Shown here one piece after another: positions 8,559-17,047 of a DNA stretch of 64,000 nt. The stretch is from Lachnospiraceae bacterium (GTDB taxonomy: Bacteria > Bacillota > Clostridia > Lachnospirales > Lachnospiraceae). The number at the start of each line of letters is the position of its first letter. Position 1 is the stretch's first letter. A program made the translations under genes and the position numbers. A model generated the notes under the pieces. It had not been told where the DNA came from and searched no databases. It saw only the letters and a list, made by a program, of their open reading frames with translations. The stretch covers positions 1 to 64,000 of the forward strand of contig SFNX01000019.1 of assembly GCA_004552595.1 (NCBI GenBank), read 5' to 3'.

Positions 8559-9126
8559 TACAGAAACGACAGGGCTTGAAGTTACTGATTCGGCAGCTTT
8601 TGAACTTGCATTTATTTTAGTGGACGGTGGAAAGGTTATTTGTGAAAGATGTTTCTTCCTGAATCCACTGAATGACATAATCAAGTATCACGAGGAAGCC
8701 GGAAAGGTACACGGATATTCGGAGCAGGATATAAAGTCATTCCCGGACGAAAGGGAGCAAATGCCGAAAATTGCAAACTTCTTGGAAGAGGCGCGCGAAC
8801 TTTGGCAGAAGGACGGCAGCAAGAGCGAGAAGTTAGTTATAGCCGGTTACAATGTCGAGTTTGACATTAAGCACCTGAAAGCGTTGCTTGAAAGAAACGG
8901 CTACAAGTTTGAGGACTACTTCTCAAACATTATTGCTGATGTTTTCGTACAGGTAAAAAGAGCCGGTATGCAAAAAGCGTTACCGTACTTGCCTGATAGA
9001 AAACTGGGAACAGTTGCTAAACACTTGGGCGTTAATCTTGAAAACGCGCACGACGCTTTAGCAGATATTAAGGCGACAAGAGAAGTTGCCGGAAAACTTT
9101 ACAAACTGGGCGTAGCCCTTCTTTAG
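8539..9126 (+). CDS. DnaQ-like 3'-5' exonuclease
   Basis: 195-aa DEDDh-family exonuclease. ExoI is WLDTETTGLE (Asp7, Glu9), ExoII is in GYNVEFDIKHLKALL, and ExoIII is NAHDALADIKAT with the histidine of the DEDDh type. It probably trims single-stranded ends during recombination or proofreads. The ATG at 8539 lies inside the end of the previous gene and gives a protein that begins directly at the ExoI strand. No polymerase gene is visible, so it is a stand-alone nuclease. Confidence 0.88.
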   Translation: MRFLWLDTETTGLEVTDSAAFELAFILVDGGKVICERCFFLNPLNDIIKYHEEAGKVHGYSEQDIKSFPDEREQMPKIANFLEEARELWQKDGSKSEKLVIAGYNVEFDIKHLKALLERNGYKFEDYFSNIIADVFVQVKRAGMQKALPYLPDRKLGTVAKHLGVNLENAHDALADIKATREVAGKLYKLGVALL

Positions 9127-9139
9127 GAGACCTGAAAAC

Positions 9140-10111
9140 ATGAATGTAAACGGAAATAACGCAAATACAAAACTTGCAAATGTAAACAACGGCGCAAAGC
9201 CGACTTTGAAACAGTGGGTTGCTAAAATGAGCGACCAAATTAAAAACGCGCTTCCTGCAAACATCACGCCTGAACGCATGATGAGAATTGCACTCACCGC
9301 GCTTTCAAAGGACGCTAAACTTGCGAACTCTACACCTGAATCTTTTATGGGCGCACTTCTTACAAGCGCGCAGCTTGGACTTGAATGTAATACACCGCTC
9401 GGACAGGCTTATTTGATCCCGTATCAGAATAAGGGTGTACTTGAAACACAGTTCCAGTTAGGTTATCAGGGTTTAATTGACCTTTGCTACCGTACAGGAC
9501 AGTACAAAAAGATTGTAGCGCGCATTGTCTACGAAGGCGACGACTTTGACTATTCATACGGACTTGAAGAAAAACTGATTCACAGACCGCGCGAAAAATC
9601 AGACAAACCGATTTATGTTTACGGACTATACGAACTGAAAAATGGCGCGAGCGCGTTTGAAGTTATGTCATGGGAAGCCGTAATGAATCACGCTAAAAAA
9701 TACTCACAGAGCGTGAAAAAGGGTTATACATCACCATGGACTACAGACCCGGAAAGCATGGCAAAAAAAACCGTTCTTAAAAAGGTTTTGAAGTATGCAC
9801 CGAAGGCAGTTGAAAACGCTGAACTTATTGCAGAGGCAGTAAACGGCGATAGCGCAATTATCAAAACAAATATCATCAAAGACGGCAATCAGTACACAGT
9901 TACAAAAGACTTTGATTATTCGCCGGAAAATGTAATTGACGCTGACACAAAAGAGCCGGAAAAAATCGAGCAGAAGGCAGAATCAAAACCGGCTGAATCT
10001 GAAAATGCGCCGGTAGAGACACCTGACGACGCAGGAATTGACGCCGCTTTTGAGGCACAGGCTGAAATGTACGACAAGGGCGAGATTCCGGCAGGAGACG
10101 GACTTTTTTAA
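9140..10111 (+). CDS. recT: RecT-family single-strand annealing protein
   Basis: 323 aa. Binds and anneals single-stranded DNA exposed by the YqaJ nuclease. Family landmarks are the N-terminal PTLKQWVAKMSDQIKNALP, then ALTALSKDAKL, SAQLGLECNTPLGQAYLIPY, TQFQLGYQGLIDLCYRTGQY and AKKTVLKKVLKYAPK. The last 80 residues are acidic and Pro/Ala/Glu-rich, as is common for RecT tails that contact SSB or the nuclease. It is 13 nt after the exonuclease, with AGGAG before its ATG. Confidence 0.93.
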   Translation: MNVNGNNANTKLANVNNGAKPTLKQWVAKMSDQIKNALPANITPERMMRIALTALSKDAKLANSTPESFMGALLTSAQLGLECNTPLGQAYLIPYQNKGVLETQFQLGYQGLIDLCYRTGQYKKIVARIVYEGDDFDYSYGLEEKLIHRPREKSDKPIYVYGLYELKNGASAFEVMSWEAVMNHAKKYSQSVKKGYTSPWTTDPESMAKKTVLKKVLKYAPKAVENAELIAEAVNGDSAIIKTNIIKDGNQYTVTKDFDYSPENVIDADTKEPEKIEQKAESKPAESENAPVETPDDAGIDAAFEAQAEMYDKGEIPAGDGLF

Positions 10112-10121
10112 GGGGTAAACG

Positions 10122-10958
10122 GTGAAAATAACAGGATTCTTTCACGGCGTTTTATACAAGAATCAAATTGTTTTACGCGCCGCCGACCCTAAAGACTTGC
10201 AGTTGATTTACAAACTTTTCAACGGCAAGAAATCAAGAGAGGAACGCAGTAAGAGCGAGATTCTTTTGAAATGCGACATTGACGCGCAATTTCAACACAG
10301 AAGCTACAAGCAGCTTAATAGCGTTTGGAAGTTAATCACTGTTATTTTTGAGAGCATGGAAGGCAGGAAGCCGACAGAAAGTGAGCGTTACGACTTGTAT
10401 TTAGATTTACTGGAAGAGTACGCCGATAAAACGCCTTCACGATTCAGGAAGGATACTTTAAGAGCGGTACATATTTCAGAATCTAATACAGTTGCGGCGG
10501 CGCGATTTATTGACGGTTTACTGTATCACTTGGCTACACAATGCGAACTTAATTACGACTTGCAAGCTGATGTTAGAAAAGTTCTCTACGAGTGGGAAAT
10601 ATGGCGCGGCAAGCAGGAACACGATTTTAAGGACGACATGACGGTTAGCGAGTGGAGAGAAAGAGCGGTTTACAGTGAGGCGAGCGGTTTAGGCGGTAGT
10701 GTAGATTGCCACCACATTGTAAGCCGGGGAGCAGCACCTCAATTCGCAGATTGCGCTTGGAATGTGCTTGCCCTGACGCGTGAAGAACATGAGTTTTTTC
10801 ACGCGCACGGTTGGAACGCTTTTTTTGACAAATATCCGCACTTGCGCGGAAAAGTAGAAAGAGCGTTTGAAAAAGCCGGACATTTACCGATTCCACAATG
10901 GACTACGCCGGAAAATGTTCAGGTTGAAAACTTAGCAGAATTAGCATTAAGGGGATAA
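10122..10958 (+). CDS. Putative HNH nuclease (HNHc_6-type)
   Basis: 278 aa with a GTG start 6 nt after AGGGGT. The C-terminal part carries a His-Me finger: VDCHHIVSRG (near residue 199), a WNVLALTREEHEFFHAHG second half, then FFDKYPH. The first 180 residues are helical and basic. Proteins of this layout are standard neighbours of recT in phages and may resolve recombination intermediates; that role is inferred from position. Confidence 0.75.
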   Translation: MKITGFFHGVLYKNQIVLRAADPKDLQLIYKLFNGKKSREERSKSEILLKCDIDAQFQHRSYKQLNSVWKLITVIFESMEGRKPTESERYDLYLDLLEEYADKTPSRFRKDTLRAVHISESNTVAAARFIDGLLYHLATQCELNYDLQADVRKVLYEWEIWRGKQEHDFKDDMTVSEWRERAVYSEASGLGGSVDCHHIVSRGAAPQFADCAWNVLALTREEHEFFHAHGWNAFFDKYPHLRGKVERAFEKAGHLPIPQWTTPENVQVENLAELALRG

Positions 10959-10962
10959 CGAA

Positions 10963-11979
10963 ATGGAAACAAACCCTTTGTCATTGATAATCAAAGAAAA
11001 AACACTTGGAAACCTTGTAACAAACGCAAAAGACATTAAAGCGTATGTCGAGGAAAAACTCAAAGAATACTCGGTAGATAATTACACCGGCGACGCTAAA
11101 CAGGCTGCAAAAGACAAGGCAGAAATCAACGCGGCAATTAAGACTTTGAACGACCGCAGAATTGCACTTGAAAAAGAGTGGAATATGCCATTTGCAGAGT
11201 TCAAAAACATCATTTCAGAAACTTGCGACATGATGAAGACCGCAAGCGGCAAACTTGATGTCATTGTAAAGGCAAGAGAAGAAGAGGAAAAGGCGCAGAA
11301 AAAAGCGCAGATTATCGAACTTTGGAACGGCAAAAACTTCAATCTTGTAACGCTTGACCGCATTTTCAATGCAAAATGGCTGAATAAAACAACAAAACTT
11401 GCAGCGGTAGACACTGAAATTGACACAATCATTAAAAACATTACCGGCGACCTTGCTTCACTGGACGCTTTCGGCGAAGACACCGCAATTCTCAAAGACT
11501 TGTATTTGTCTACTCTCAACTTGCAGCAGACCTTAAACAAGGGCGCAGAGTTGAAAGCAAACCGCGAACGCCTTGCACAGTTGGAAGCGGAAAAGAAGGC
11601 GCGCGAAGAAAAAGAAAAGGCAGAAAATGAAACTTTCGGGATTCAGGAAGAAGAAACAAAAGAGCCTGAAAATACGCCGGTTGAAGATACCTACAATGTC
11701 AATTTTGAGACACGCGAAGTAGAAAAGGTTGCACCAAAACAGGCAGCACCGGCAGCAGCTACAGGCGGCACAATTTACACCTTCAATGTTTTTGGAAACG
11801 AAAACGAGATTGACACTGTACGCGCTATTGCTGATGAAATGGGGCTTGAAATTATTCCCGGAATTACTTTGAAGGGCAATGCAAGACAGATTGCAACTTT
11901 CAAGGAATTACTCACAGATAACGGAATCGGTTACGACAAGACCGCAATAATAAATCTTGCTGCAAAAAGAATTGATTAA
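10963..11979 (+). CDS. DUF1351-family phage recombination-associated protein
   Basis: 338 aa. A coiled-coil N-terminal half (DKAEINAAIKTLNDRRIALE, KEWNMPFAEFKNII) is typical of DUF1351 proteins that accompany RecT. An E/K-rich linker (about 205-260) and a small alpha/beta C-terminal domain (TIYTFNVFGNENEIDTVRAI) follow. The biochemical role of the family is not established. Spacing to both neighbours is short, which fits one operon. Confidence 0.7.
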   Translation: METNPLSLIIKEKTLGNLVTNAKDIKAYVEEKLKEYSVDNYTGDAKQAAKDKAEINAAIKTLNDRRIALEKEWNMPFAEFKNIISETCDMMKTASGKLDVIVKAREEEEKAQKKAQIIELWNGKNFNLVTLDRIFNAKWLNKTTKLAAVDTEIDTIIKNITGDLASLDAFGEDTAILKDLYLSTLNLQQTLNKGAELKANRERLAQLEAEKKAREEKEKAENETFGIQEEETKEPENTPVEDTYNVNFETREVEKVAPKQAAPAAATGGTIYTFNVFGNENEIDTVRAIADEMGLEIIPGITLKGNARQIATFKELLTDNGIGYDKTAIINLAAKRID

Positions 11980-11998
11980 AAATAGGGGGATAAAGGAA

Positions 11999-12910
11999 AT
12001 GGCAGAGCGGAGAATGTTTTCAAAGTCTATCACAGAATCGGACGCATTTTTAGATTTGCCGTTTTCTGCACAGGCTTTGTACTTTCACATGGCAATGAAC
12101 GCCGACGACGAAGGATTTATAAACAGTTCACGCCGTATTTGCGGAATGTGCGGAGCGCAGGAAAACGACTTAAAAATGCTTGTTGCTAAAGGTTTTATGA
12201 TTCACTTTGATTCAGGAATCTATGTGATAAAGCACTGGAAAATCAACAATAAGATTCGCGGCGACCGTGTGAAAGATACAAACTACCCGGAAGAAAAAGC
12301 GCAGCTTGTTGAAAAGTCTACCGGCGTTTATTCACTCAAAGACGGCGAAAAGACAAAAAAGAGCGGCGATACAGAAACTTTTGCGGAACATTACGACTGT
12401 TTACCGCCGGAAGAAGACGACGGCGAGGATAAAAAGAAGGTTGAGGAAGTTGTCAAGGAATCTTTGACAACTGAAACACCAAAAGAAGAGAAGAAGGAAG
12501 AAACGCCGGAACAGAGCGAGGCAAGAGAAAAGTTTGAGTATGAGACACAATCAGAGCCGCGCAAGAATTACGCAGAGCAGATATTTGATGTCTTATTCTC
12601 TCACAATTTGCCATGCTGCAAAGGGAACTTAATCACCTTTACAATGCGCGATTTCAGACTTGCAAACGGTGAATTGCAGAAACTTCACTTGCATAGCGAC
12701 GATGTAATTCAGGCAGTAAAGAACTATGCGGAAGTTATGGAACTGAAAAGACAGGGTAAAACTTGGTGGAACAGTGAGCAGGATTTCTACCACTTTTGCG
12801 AAAAGAAAACAATTCTTAGATTCTTGCCGGAAAATTACAAGGTTGAGAATTTCTTGAAGCAGAAGGACGGCGCGGAAGATTCGCCGGTAGAAGATAAAAT
12901 CCAGTTGTAA
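11999..12910 (+). CDS. Phage replication initiator / replisome organiser-like protein
   Basis: 303 aa. The N-terminal 100 residues look like a DnaD-type winged helix (SDAFLDLPFSAQALYFHMAM, DEGFINSSRRICGMCG, YVIKHWKINNKIRGDR), as in phage origin-binding proteins. An acidic linker (about 115-190) leads to a second helical domain (QIFDVLFSHNLPCC, VIQAVKNYAEVME) that would contact the helicase loader encoded next. The ATG at 11999 overlaps the end of the preceding gene's spacer and follows GGGGGATAAAGG. An origin may lie inside this gene, but no iterons were found by eye. Confidence 0.7.
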   Translation: MAERRMFSKSITESDAFLDLPFSAQALYFHMAMNADDEGFINSSRRICGMCGAQENDLKMLVAKGFMIHFDSGIYVIKHWKINNKIRGDRVKDTNYPEEKAQLVEKSTGVYSLKDGEKTKKSGDTETFAEHYDCLPPEEDDGEDKKKVEEVVKESLTTETPKEEKKEETPEQSEAREKFEYETQSEPRKNYAEQIFDVLFSHNLPCCKGNLITFTMRDFRLANGELQKLHLHSDDVIQAVKNYAEVMELKRQGKTWWNSEQDFYHFCEKKTILRFLPENYKVENFLKQKDGAEDSPVEDKIQL

Positions 12911-12921
12911 GGCGGTAGAAC

Positions 12922-13707
12922 ATGAACGAAATAGAGAAGTTTGCCGGACTTATACCGCGCTTTGCTACTTACGATTGCGAGTACACTTGCGAAAAGCATG
13001 GAAAAGTAAAGGGCTATTACTTTGAACACGGCGACGTGCGTGAATATGTTTGCCCGAAGTGTGAAGAAGAAGCAAGCAAGGCAGAGCAGGAAGCAGAGTT
13101 TGCGCGACAGGCTGAATATATACGCCGTGAGCGTGAAGCGATGTATAAATCGCGCAATATCGAGCCTGAATACTGGGATAAAGAATTAAAAGACTTTATT
13201 CCACAAACACCGGAGCAGGAAAAAGCACTTGAAGCGGTAAAGAAAATGATTGCTGATAAATCCGGGAAAGTGATTCTGTTAGGAAGTAACGGAGTTGGAA
13301 AAACCTTCTTAGGAAGTATGGCAGTTAAGGCACTTGGCGGCAAGATTTTGTCGATGTACGAAATTACAACGATGATTCGTATGTCTTATTCGGCAAGGGC
13401 TGAAAAGACTGAACTTGAAATTGTGCAGGATTTAGCGTCAATTCCTATGCTTGTAATTGACGAAATGGGTAGAACTAAAGGCAGCGACGCAGAATTGAAC
13501 TGGCTTAGTTATATTTTGGATAAACGACATACAAGAGACTTGCCGTTTATGATTCTTACAAATACACACCTTTCAAGAGATTGCCCGAAAAAAGGTTGCG
13601 ATTCTTGTTTTGAAAGATTTGTGAATAACGATGTTTTAAGCCGTTTAAGACAAAACTCGTCAATTATCACGATTAAAGCACCTGATTTTAGGGCAAAGAG
13701 GGGATAG
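12922..13707 (+). CDS. DnaC/IstB-type helicase loader ATPase
   Basis: AAA+ protein of 261 aa that loads the replicative helicase at the phage origin. The N-terminus has a zinc-ribbon-like pair (CEYTCEKHG, CPKCEEE). Walker A is LLGSNGVGKTFLG (about residue 116), Walker B LVIDEMGRT (about 176), and sensor 1 MILTNTHL (about 212), followed by CPKKGCDSC. It lies between the initiator and SSB, the usual order. No helicase gene is seen, so the host DnaB is probably recruited. Confidence 0.88.
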   Translation: MNEIEKFAGLIPRFATYDCEYTCEKHGKVKGYYFEHGDVREYVCPKCEEEASKAEQEAEFARQAEYIRREREAMYKSRNIEPEYWDKELKDFIPQTPEQEKALEAVKKMIADKSGKVILLGSNGVGKTFLGSMAVKALGGKILSMYEITTMIRMSYSARAEKTELEIVQDLASIPMLVIDEMGRTKGSDAELNWLSYILDKRHTRDLPFMILTNTHLSRDCPKKGCDSCFERFVNNDVLSRLRQNSSIITIKAPDFRAKRG

Positions 13708-13710
13708 AAA

Positions 13711-14196
13711 ATGAATGATTTGAATGATTATAGCGTAATCGGAAGACTTACGCGCGATTTAGGTGAAAGAGATTTTGCATATATCGGAAACGGTACGGCA
13801 AAAGCTGATTTGAGTATCGCCGTAAACCGCAGCGTAAAGCGTAATGACCAGTGGCAGGACGAAGTATCATATTTTGATGTCGTTGTTTGGGGCAAGACCG
13901 CTGAAAATCTTAAACAGTATTTTGTTAAGGGTAAGCAGCTTGCTATTCGCGGCTATCTTAAACAAGACCGTTGGGAAAAAGACGGACAGAAACATTCGCG
14001 CGTTTATATCGTTGCGGAAGATGTGCAGCTTTTAGGCGGTAAATCTGACGGAAACAATAACGGCGGTAGTTATGGCGGCTATCAGAATAACAATTCTACA
14101 AGTGGAAACGCGCCGCGTTTTACGCCGGTAAATAATGCCGGTAACGAGGATATGGGAACATCGGAAGAAGACTTCCCGGAAGACATTCCTTTTTAG
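13711..14196 (+). CDS. ssb: Single-stranded DNA-binding protein
   Basis: 161 aa. An OB fold occupies residues 1-108 (GRLTRDLGERDF, DEVSYFDVVVWGKTAENLKQ, KGKQLAIRGYLKQDRWEKDG, VYIVAEDVQLLGG). A Gly/Asn-rich linker and the acidic tip EEDFPEDIPF follow; that tip recruits partner proteins in bacterial SSBs. Placed 3 nt after the loader gene, as part of the replication set. Confidence 0.93.
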   Translation: MNDLNDYSVIGRLTRDLGERDFAYIGNGTAKADLSIAVNRSVKRNDQWQDEVSYFDVVVWGKTAENLKQYFVKGKQLAIRGYLKQDRWEKDGQKHSRVYIVAEDVQLLGGKSDGNNNGGSYGGYQNNNSTSGNAPRFTPVNNAGNEDMGTSEEDFPEDIPF

Positions 14197-14210
14197 TGTG
14201 AGGTGAGAAA

Positions 14211-14540
14211 ATGGGATTTTCAAGTACGGCTTGTTTTAGAAACGAAGTAGGTAAAGTTTTGGGAAAATTGCGCGTTGATTTCGGTGAGACAGTCGCAAAA
14301 CAGAGTAAAAGACTTGGATTCAATCCGGCTTATGTTTCACTTGTAAGCAGCGGCAACCGTGGTTTTTCTTATGAGTTTTACAAAAGAATCTTTGAATGTT
14401 ACGGCGAAAAAGCGCAGGAATATTACGAGATTCTTACAACGGAACTTATAAAGCCTGATGTAAGAGCGCGTTTTGAAGAAACTTTTGGAGGCGTAACGCT
14501 TGAACAAATGATGTATGTAATTTTCGGGGCAAAAAATTAA
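14211..14540 (+). CDS. HTH-domain protein, XRE-like
   Basis: 109 aa. A helical HTH segment (GETVAKQSKRLGFNPAYVSL, followed by VSSGNRGFSYEFYKRIF) resembles Cro/C1-type domains, although the spacing is loose. The C-terminal half is helical. It may regulate the early operon. Translation follows SSB closely (14 nt) behind GAGGTGAG. Confidence 0.55.
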   Translation: MGFSSTACFRNEVGKVLGKLRVDFGETVAKQSKRLGFNPAYVSLVSSGNRGFSYEFYKRIFECYGEKAQEYYEILTTELIKPDVRARFEETFGGVTLEQMMYVIFGAKN

Positions 14541-14550
14541 GGGGGAAATT

Positions 14551-15264
14551 ATGAAATGGGAACTTATTAAAGCAATCGAAGAACAGGGCTATAAACTTGC
14601 CGGACTTTCTGAAAACGGAATGGGAATGATAAATATTGCCATTGAATCTAACGAGGTATCTGAAAAAGATTCTAACATCGAAGTTGAAGAATCTGAAAAA
14701 GCAATGACTTTTCAGGGTGTAAAATGGGCAAGTAAAAACTTAGAAGTTGATAAACATGTAAAAGTCGGCGACAGATTTTATATTGAAAAACTGACAGTAA
14801 AAGCGACTGGAAGTTTTGAAAAAATCAATCTTGGAAATGTGCCGGTTATTGCGGTTGATGTAAGAAAAGACGGCGTTTTATTCAACTTTGAAAATATTCT
14901 TTTCAGACATTGCATTGATGATGATTACGAAGAAGGCGGCAACTTTGAAGAAACAGAATTAGGCGTTTATCTCAAAGACGCTTTCAAAAACGCGCTTGAA
15001 AAGGCTATTTGCGTAGGCGTTTATGATTGCAGCTTGCTGACTAAAGAACAGGTTTTTGAAGACCTTGAATATTTTAAGTCAAGAAAAAACAGAATCAAAG
15101 TATTAAGTGATGATAGTGATACATGGTGGTGGTGGACTAAATCGCCGAACGCCTCGAACTCCACCCACTTCTGCGGTGTCGACTCCAACGGTAGTAGCGA
15201 CAACCTCAACGCAAGTAATAGCCACGGTGGCATTGCCCCGGCTTTCCTGATTACACGCGATTAG
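14551..15264 (+). CDS. DUF6273-like (C-type-lectin-fold type) protein, candidate DGR target
   Basis: 237 aa. The N-terminal part includes a beta-rich domain (KVGDRFYIEKLTVK, VIAVDVRKDGVLFNFEN, ELGVYLKDAFKNALEKAI, LLTKEQVFED). It ends in a DUF6273-type finish: TWWWWTKSPNASNS ... GGIAPAFLI. The C-terminal 35 codons differ sharply from the rest: they are full of NNC codons (Asn, Ser, Thr, His, Phe, Cys, Asp, Leu), as produced by adenine mutagenesis of AAC templates, and are followed by two strong hairpins. This marks a variable region of a diversity-generating retroelement. No reverse transcriptase or template repeat is in the window. The protein probably binds variable ligands; where it acts is unknown, since no signal peptide is seen. 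Confidence 0.7.
   Translation: MKWELIKAIEEQGYKLAGLSENGMGMINIAIESNEVSEKDSNIEVEESEKAMTFQGVKWASKNLEVDKHVKVGDRFYIEKLTVKATGSFEKINLGNVPVIAVDVRKDGVLFNFENILFRHCIDDDYEEGGNFEETELGVYLKDAFKNALEKAICVGVYDCSLLTKEQVFEDLEYFKSRKNRIKVLSDDSDTWWWWTKSPNASNSTHFCGVDSNGSSDNLNASNSHGGIAPAFLITRD
15142..15250 (+). other. Putative DGR variable region with GC-rich 3' initiation segment
   Basis: From the codons for SPNASNS on, third positions are almost all C (TCC, ACC, CAC, TTC, TGC, GTC, GAC, CTC, AGC, AAC), in a gene otherwise using A/T-ending codons. Such NNC runs are what randomising the first two bases of AAC codons yields. The invariant GC-rich end (GCATTGCCCCGGC, 15230-15242) would be the initiation-of-mutagenic-homing part. 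Confidence 0.6.
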
Positions 15265-15302
15265 CGTGTAATGTATCTTGAATCACCCGGCTTTATGCCG
15301 GG
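15250..15302 (+). other. Two tandem hairpins downstream of the variable region
   Basis: ATTACACGC (15250-15258)/GCGTGTAAT (15264-15272) with a 5-nt loop that contains the stop codon, then CCCGGC (15286-15291)/GCCGGG (15297-15302) with a 5-nt loop. In characterised DGRs a short GC-rich hairpin just after the variable region is needed for retrohoming. Neither hairpin has a T-run, which argues against plain terminators. Confidence 0.6.
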
Positions 15303-15328
15303 GAGTAGAATTTGTAAGGAGTAAAATT

Positions 15329-15568
15329 ATGAAAGATAAAGCTGCAAAATACTTGGCGTTACTGGTAACAGATATTTTCATGTACATATTCAATACCGTG
15401 TTTGTGTACATCGGATTCAATTTGTTGCTGCCGTTGGTATTTGATTCTGTACCAAAATTGAGCCTCGGCAAGATTATTATTCTTGTATTTGCAATAGATT
15501 TTATTTCTATGCCTATACGAGTACCGATTGAATTGTACATCAAGAAAGCAATTAAGGGAGAATTGTAA
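15329..15568 (+). CDS. Small inner-membrane protein, two predicted TM segments
   Basis: 79 aa with hydrophobic stretches LALLVTDIFMYIFNTVFVYI and IIILVFAIDFISMPI. The ATG at 15329 follows AAGGAG. No family recognised. It is joined to the ASCH gene by TAATG. It might be a superinfection-exclusion type membrane protein, but nothing in the sequence proves that. Confidence 0.6.
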   Translation: MKDKAAKYLALLVTDIFMYIFNTVFVYIGFNLLLPLVFDSVPKLSLGKIIILVFAIDFISMPIRVPIELYIKKAIKGEL

Positions 15569-15864
15569 TGCTGATATTTCCGCTTAAAAAGGAGTGGTTT
15601 GACAAGATAAAGAGCGGCGAGAAAACAATCGAGTACCGCGAAGTCAAAGGATATTGGCAGAGTAGGTTTTATAACGAAATGGGATTTTTCCCGGAGCAAA
15701 CACAGGTTATAAAGCCTATTCCTTGTAAATTGCGACTTGGATATACAAGCAAGTATTTGAAGGCTTGTATTTCAAAAGTCGAGGTTGTAAATGGCAAAAA
15801 TACTGACTTGAAGATTGATAAGCCGGTTTATGCAATACACCTGATTGATGTAAAAGAGGTTTGA
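15568..15864 (+). CDS. ASCH-domain (PUA-like) protein
   Basis: 98 aa. A typical ASCH opening, LIFPLKKEWFDKIKSGEKTI then EYREVKGYW, with a small beta-barrel afterwards (CKLRLGY, KACISKVEVV, YAIHLIDVKEV). ASCH domains bind RNA or act on modified nucleosides; some are amidohydrolases. Phages often carry one near early genes. Coupled to the preceding membrane-protein gene. Confidence 0.75.
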   Translation: MLIFPLKKEWFDKIKSGEKTIEYREVKGYWQSRFYNEMGFFPEQTQVIKPIPCKLRLGYTSKYLKACISKVEVVNGKNTDLKIDKPVYAIHLIDVKEV

Positions 15865-15865
15865 A

Positions 15866-16060
15866 ATGACAACAGGCGAGTTTGCGGACATTGTGCAGAA
15901 AATGCGCGAGGCGCAAAAGCAATATTTCAAGACACATTCTAGTAAATGGCTTGATAAATCAAAGGCACTTGAAAAGCAGGTTGATACGATTCTTGAAGAG
16001 CGTAACAAGAGAGAATACGAGCGGAAAAATCCGGGGTTGTTTGATGAAGAAGGAAACTAA
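15866..16060 (+). CDS. Hypothetical protein, 64 aa
   Basis: Charged, all-helical sequence (FADIVQKMREAQKQYFKT, KALEKQVDTILEERNKRE), probably coiled coil. One base separates it from the ASCH stop, and its end overlaps the next gene by 17 nt. No family recognised. Confidence 0.6.
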   Translation: MTTGEFADIVQKMREAQKQYFKTHSSKWLDKSKALEKQVDTILEERNKREYERKNPGLFDEEGN

Positions 16061-16388
16061 AAAACTGATTGTATGGATAAAAAAGATTCTGAAAAACGGT
16101 GAAAACAATCACCCTATCGAAGAATCAGAAGATTACTTGATAAACGAGGCAAGCGCGATTTGTTTGCTTGATAAGTTTATCGAGGTTGAAAAGCAGCTTA
16201 CAAAGGGCGGAATCATTCAGGATAAAAACGGCAAACTTTGTAAGGACGGCGACAGAATCCGGGAAATCGGATATGAAGAGCGCGAGGGCGTTTTGAAATG
16301 GGATAGTGTTCAAAGATGTTTTTGTTTTGACTGGGATAACATTTCAGATCGTCTTAATGAAATGGACTTTGAAAAGATTGAGGGTTGA
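16044..16388 (+). CDS. Hypothetical protein, 114 aa
   Basis: Not recognised. Helical and charged, with EASAICLLDKFIEVEKQL in the middle and RCFCFDWDNISDRL near the end. The ATG at 16044 overlaps the end of the previous gene; longer upstream reading frames would overlap it almost fully and were not used. Confidence 0.6.
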   Translation: MKKETKKLIVWIKKILKNGENNHPIEESEDYLINEASAICLLDKFIEVEKQLTKGGIIQDKNGKLCKDGDRIREIGYEEREGVLKWDSVQRCFCFDWDNISDRLNEMDFEKIEG

Positions 16389-16390
16389 AA

Positions 16391-16534
16391 ATGATTATTA
16401 AGATTATTTGCAACATCTTTTTAGGGCTATTTGTAATGAGCGCGACATTGTTAATGTTCATGTTCTTACTGGCTATTTTCGTTGAAATGTGGGAACACCT
16501 GAACGAAGCAGAAAGAAAAGCAAAAAAAGATTAA
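16391..16534 (+). CDS. Small membrane protein, 47 aa
   Basis: One long hydrophobic helix (about residues 5-32: NIFLGLFVMSATLLMFMFLL) followed by a charged tail ending AERKAKKD. The ATG is 2 nt after the previous stop. Position and packing support a real gene; the function is unknown. Confidence 0.5.
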   Translation: MIIKIICNIFLGLFVMSATLLMFMFLLAIFVEMWEHLNEAERKAKKD

Positions 16535-16546
16535 GGAGCGATAAAA

Positions 16547-16861
16547 ATGATTGATTTGCAGAAATTATGCAAAATAACGCTTGAAAATGCTGAAAAAAGG
16601 CAGAAAAACGGAGCAAAAATTGACACGGACACCCGGAAAATGATTAAGCATTGTGCTACAGAGGTTGTTGAATCGGCAGAGGCTTATAACTCTATGGTGG
16701 ACGGCGTAGCAAATAAAGAAATCTTTGCCGGTGAAATTGCTGACATTATTTGTTGCTGCCTGATTATTGCCGGTAAAGAAGACATCGACATTGAGCGCGC
16801 AATTTATGATTGCGTAGAAAAGAACGAACGCCGGGCAAACGGAATTAGCGACAAGTTATAA
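16547..16861 (+). CDS. MazG-like nucleotide pyrophosphohydrolase
   Basis: 104 aa, all-alpha. The divalent-metal motif pairs of the family can be seen as EVVESAEAY and EIADIICCCLIIAG, followed by a helix with IERAIYDCVEKNERRA. Such enzymes hydrolyse (d)NTPs. Phage versions can cleanse nucleotide pools or, as proposed for some, influence alarmone levels, which is of interest beside the RelA/SpoT-like and HD proteins of this prophage. Confidence 0.75.
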   Translation: MIDLQKLCKITLENAEKRQKNGAKIDTDTRKMIKHCATEVVESAEAYNSMVDGVANKEIFAGEIADIICCCLIIAGKEDIDIERAIYDCVEKNERRANGISDKL

Positions 16862-16882
16862 AAAGTAGTTTTAGGTGGGGTT

Positions 16883-17047
16883 ATGGGAATAGGCGAAATA
16901 CTGGGAATAATAATAACCGTGATATTCGCCGTGATTATGTCAATTTTGGCAATAGGCGCGGCGGTAATAAATCTTTTTGACAGGGAGCGCAAAGAAGACT
17001 ATGAGCAACAAATACAACAGACAGATAAGAAAAGCGATAAACAGTAA
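16883..17047 (+). CDS. Small membrane protein, 54 aa
   Basis: One hydrophobic helix (GIIITVIFAVIMSILAIGAA) with a charged Gln/Lys-rich cytoplasmic tail. It has GGTGGGG before the ATG and overlaps the next gene by 47 nt in another frame. Unknown function. Confidence 0.5.
   Translation: MGIGEILGIIITVIFAVIMSILAIGAAVINLFDRERKEDYEQQIQQTDKKSDKQ

Noticed and set aside
14551..15264. Possibility that the variable-region gene forms a complete retroelement here
   Set aside because: No reverse transcriptase, accessory Avd-type gene or template repeat could be found in the window, so only an orphan target is claimed.
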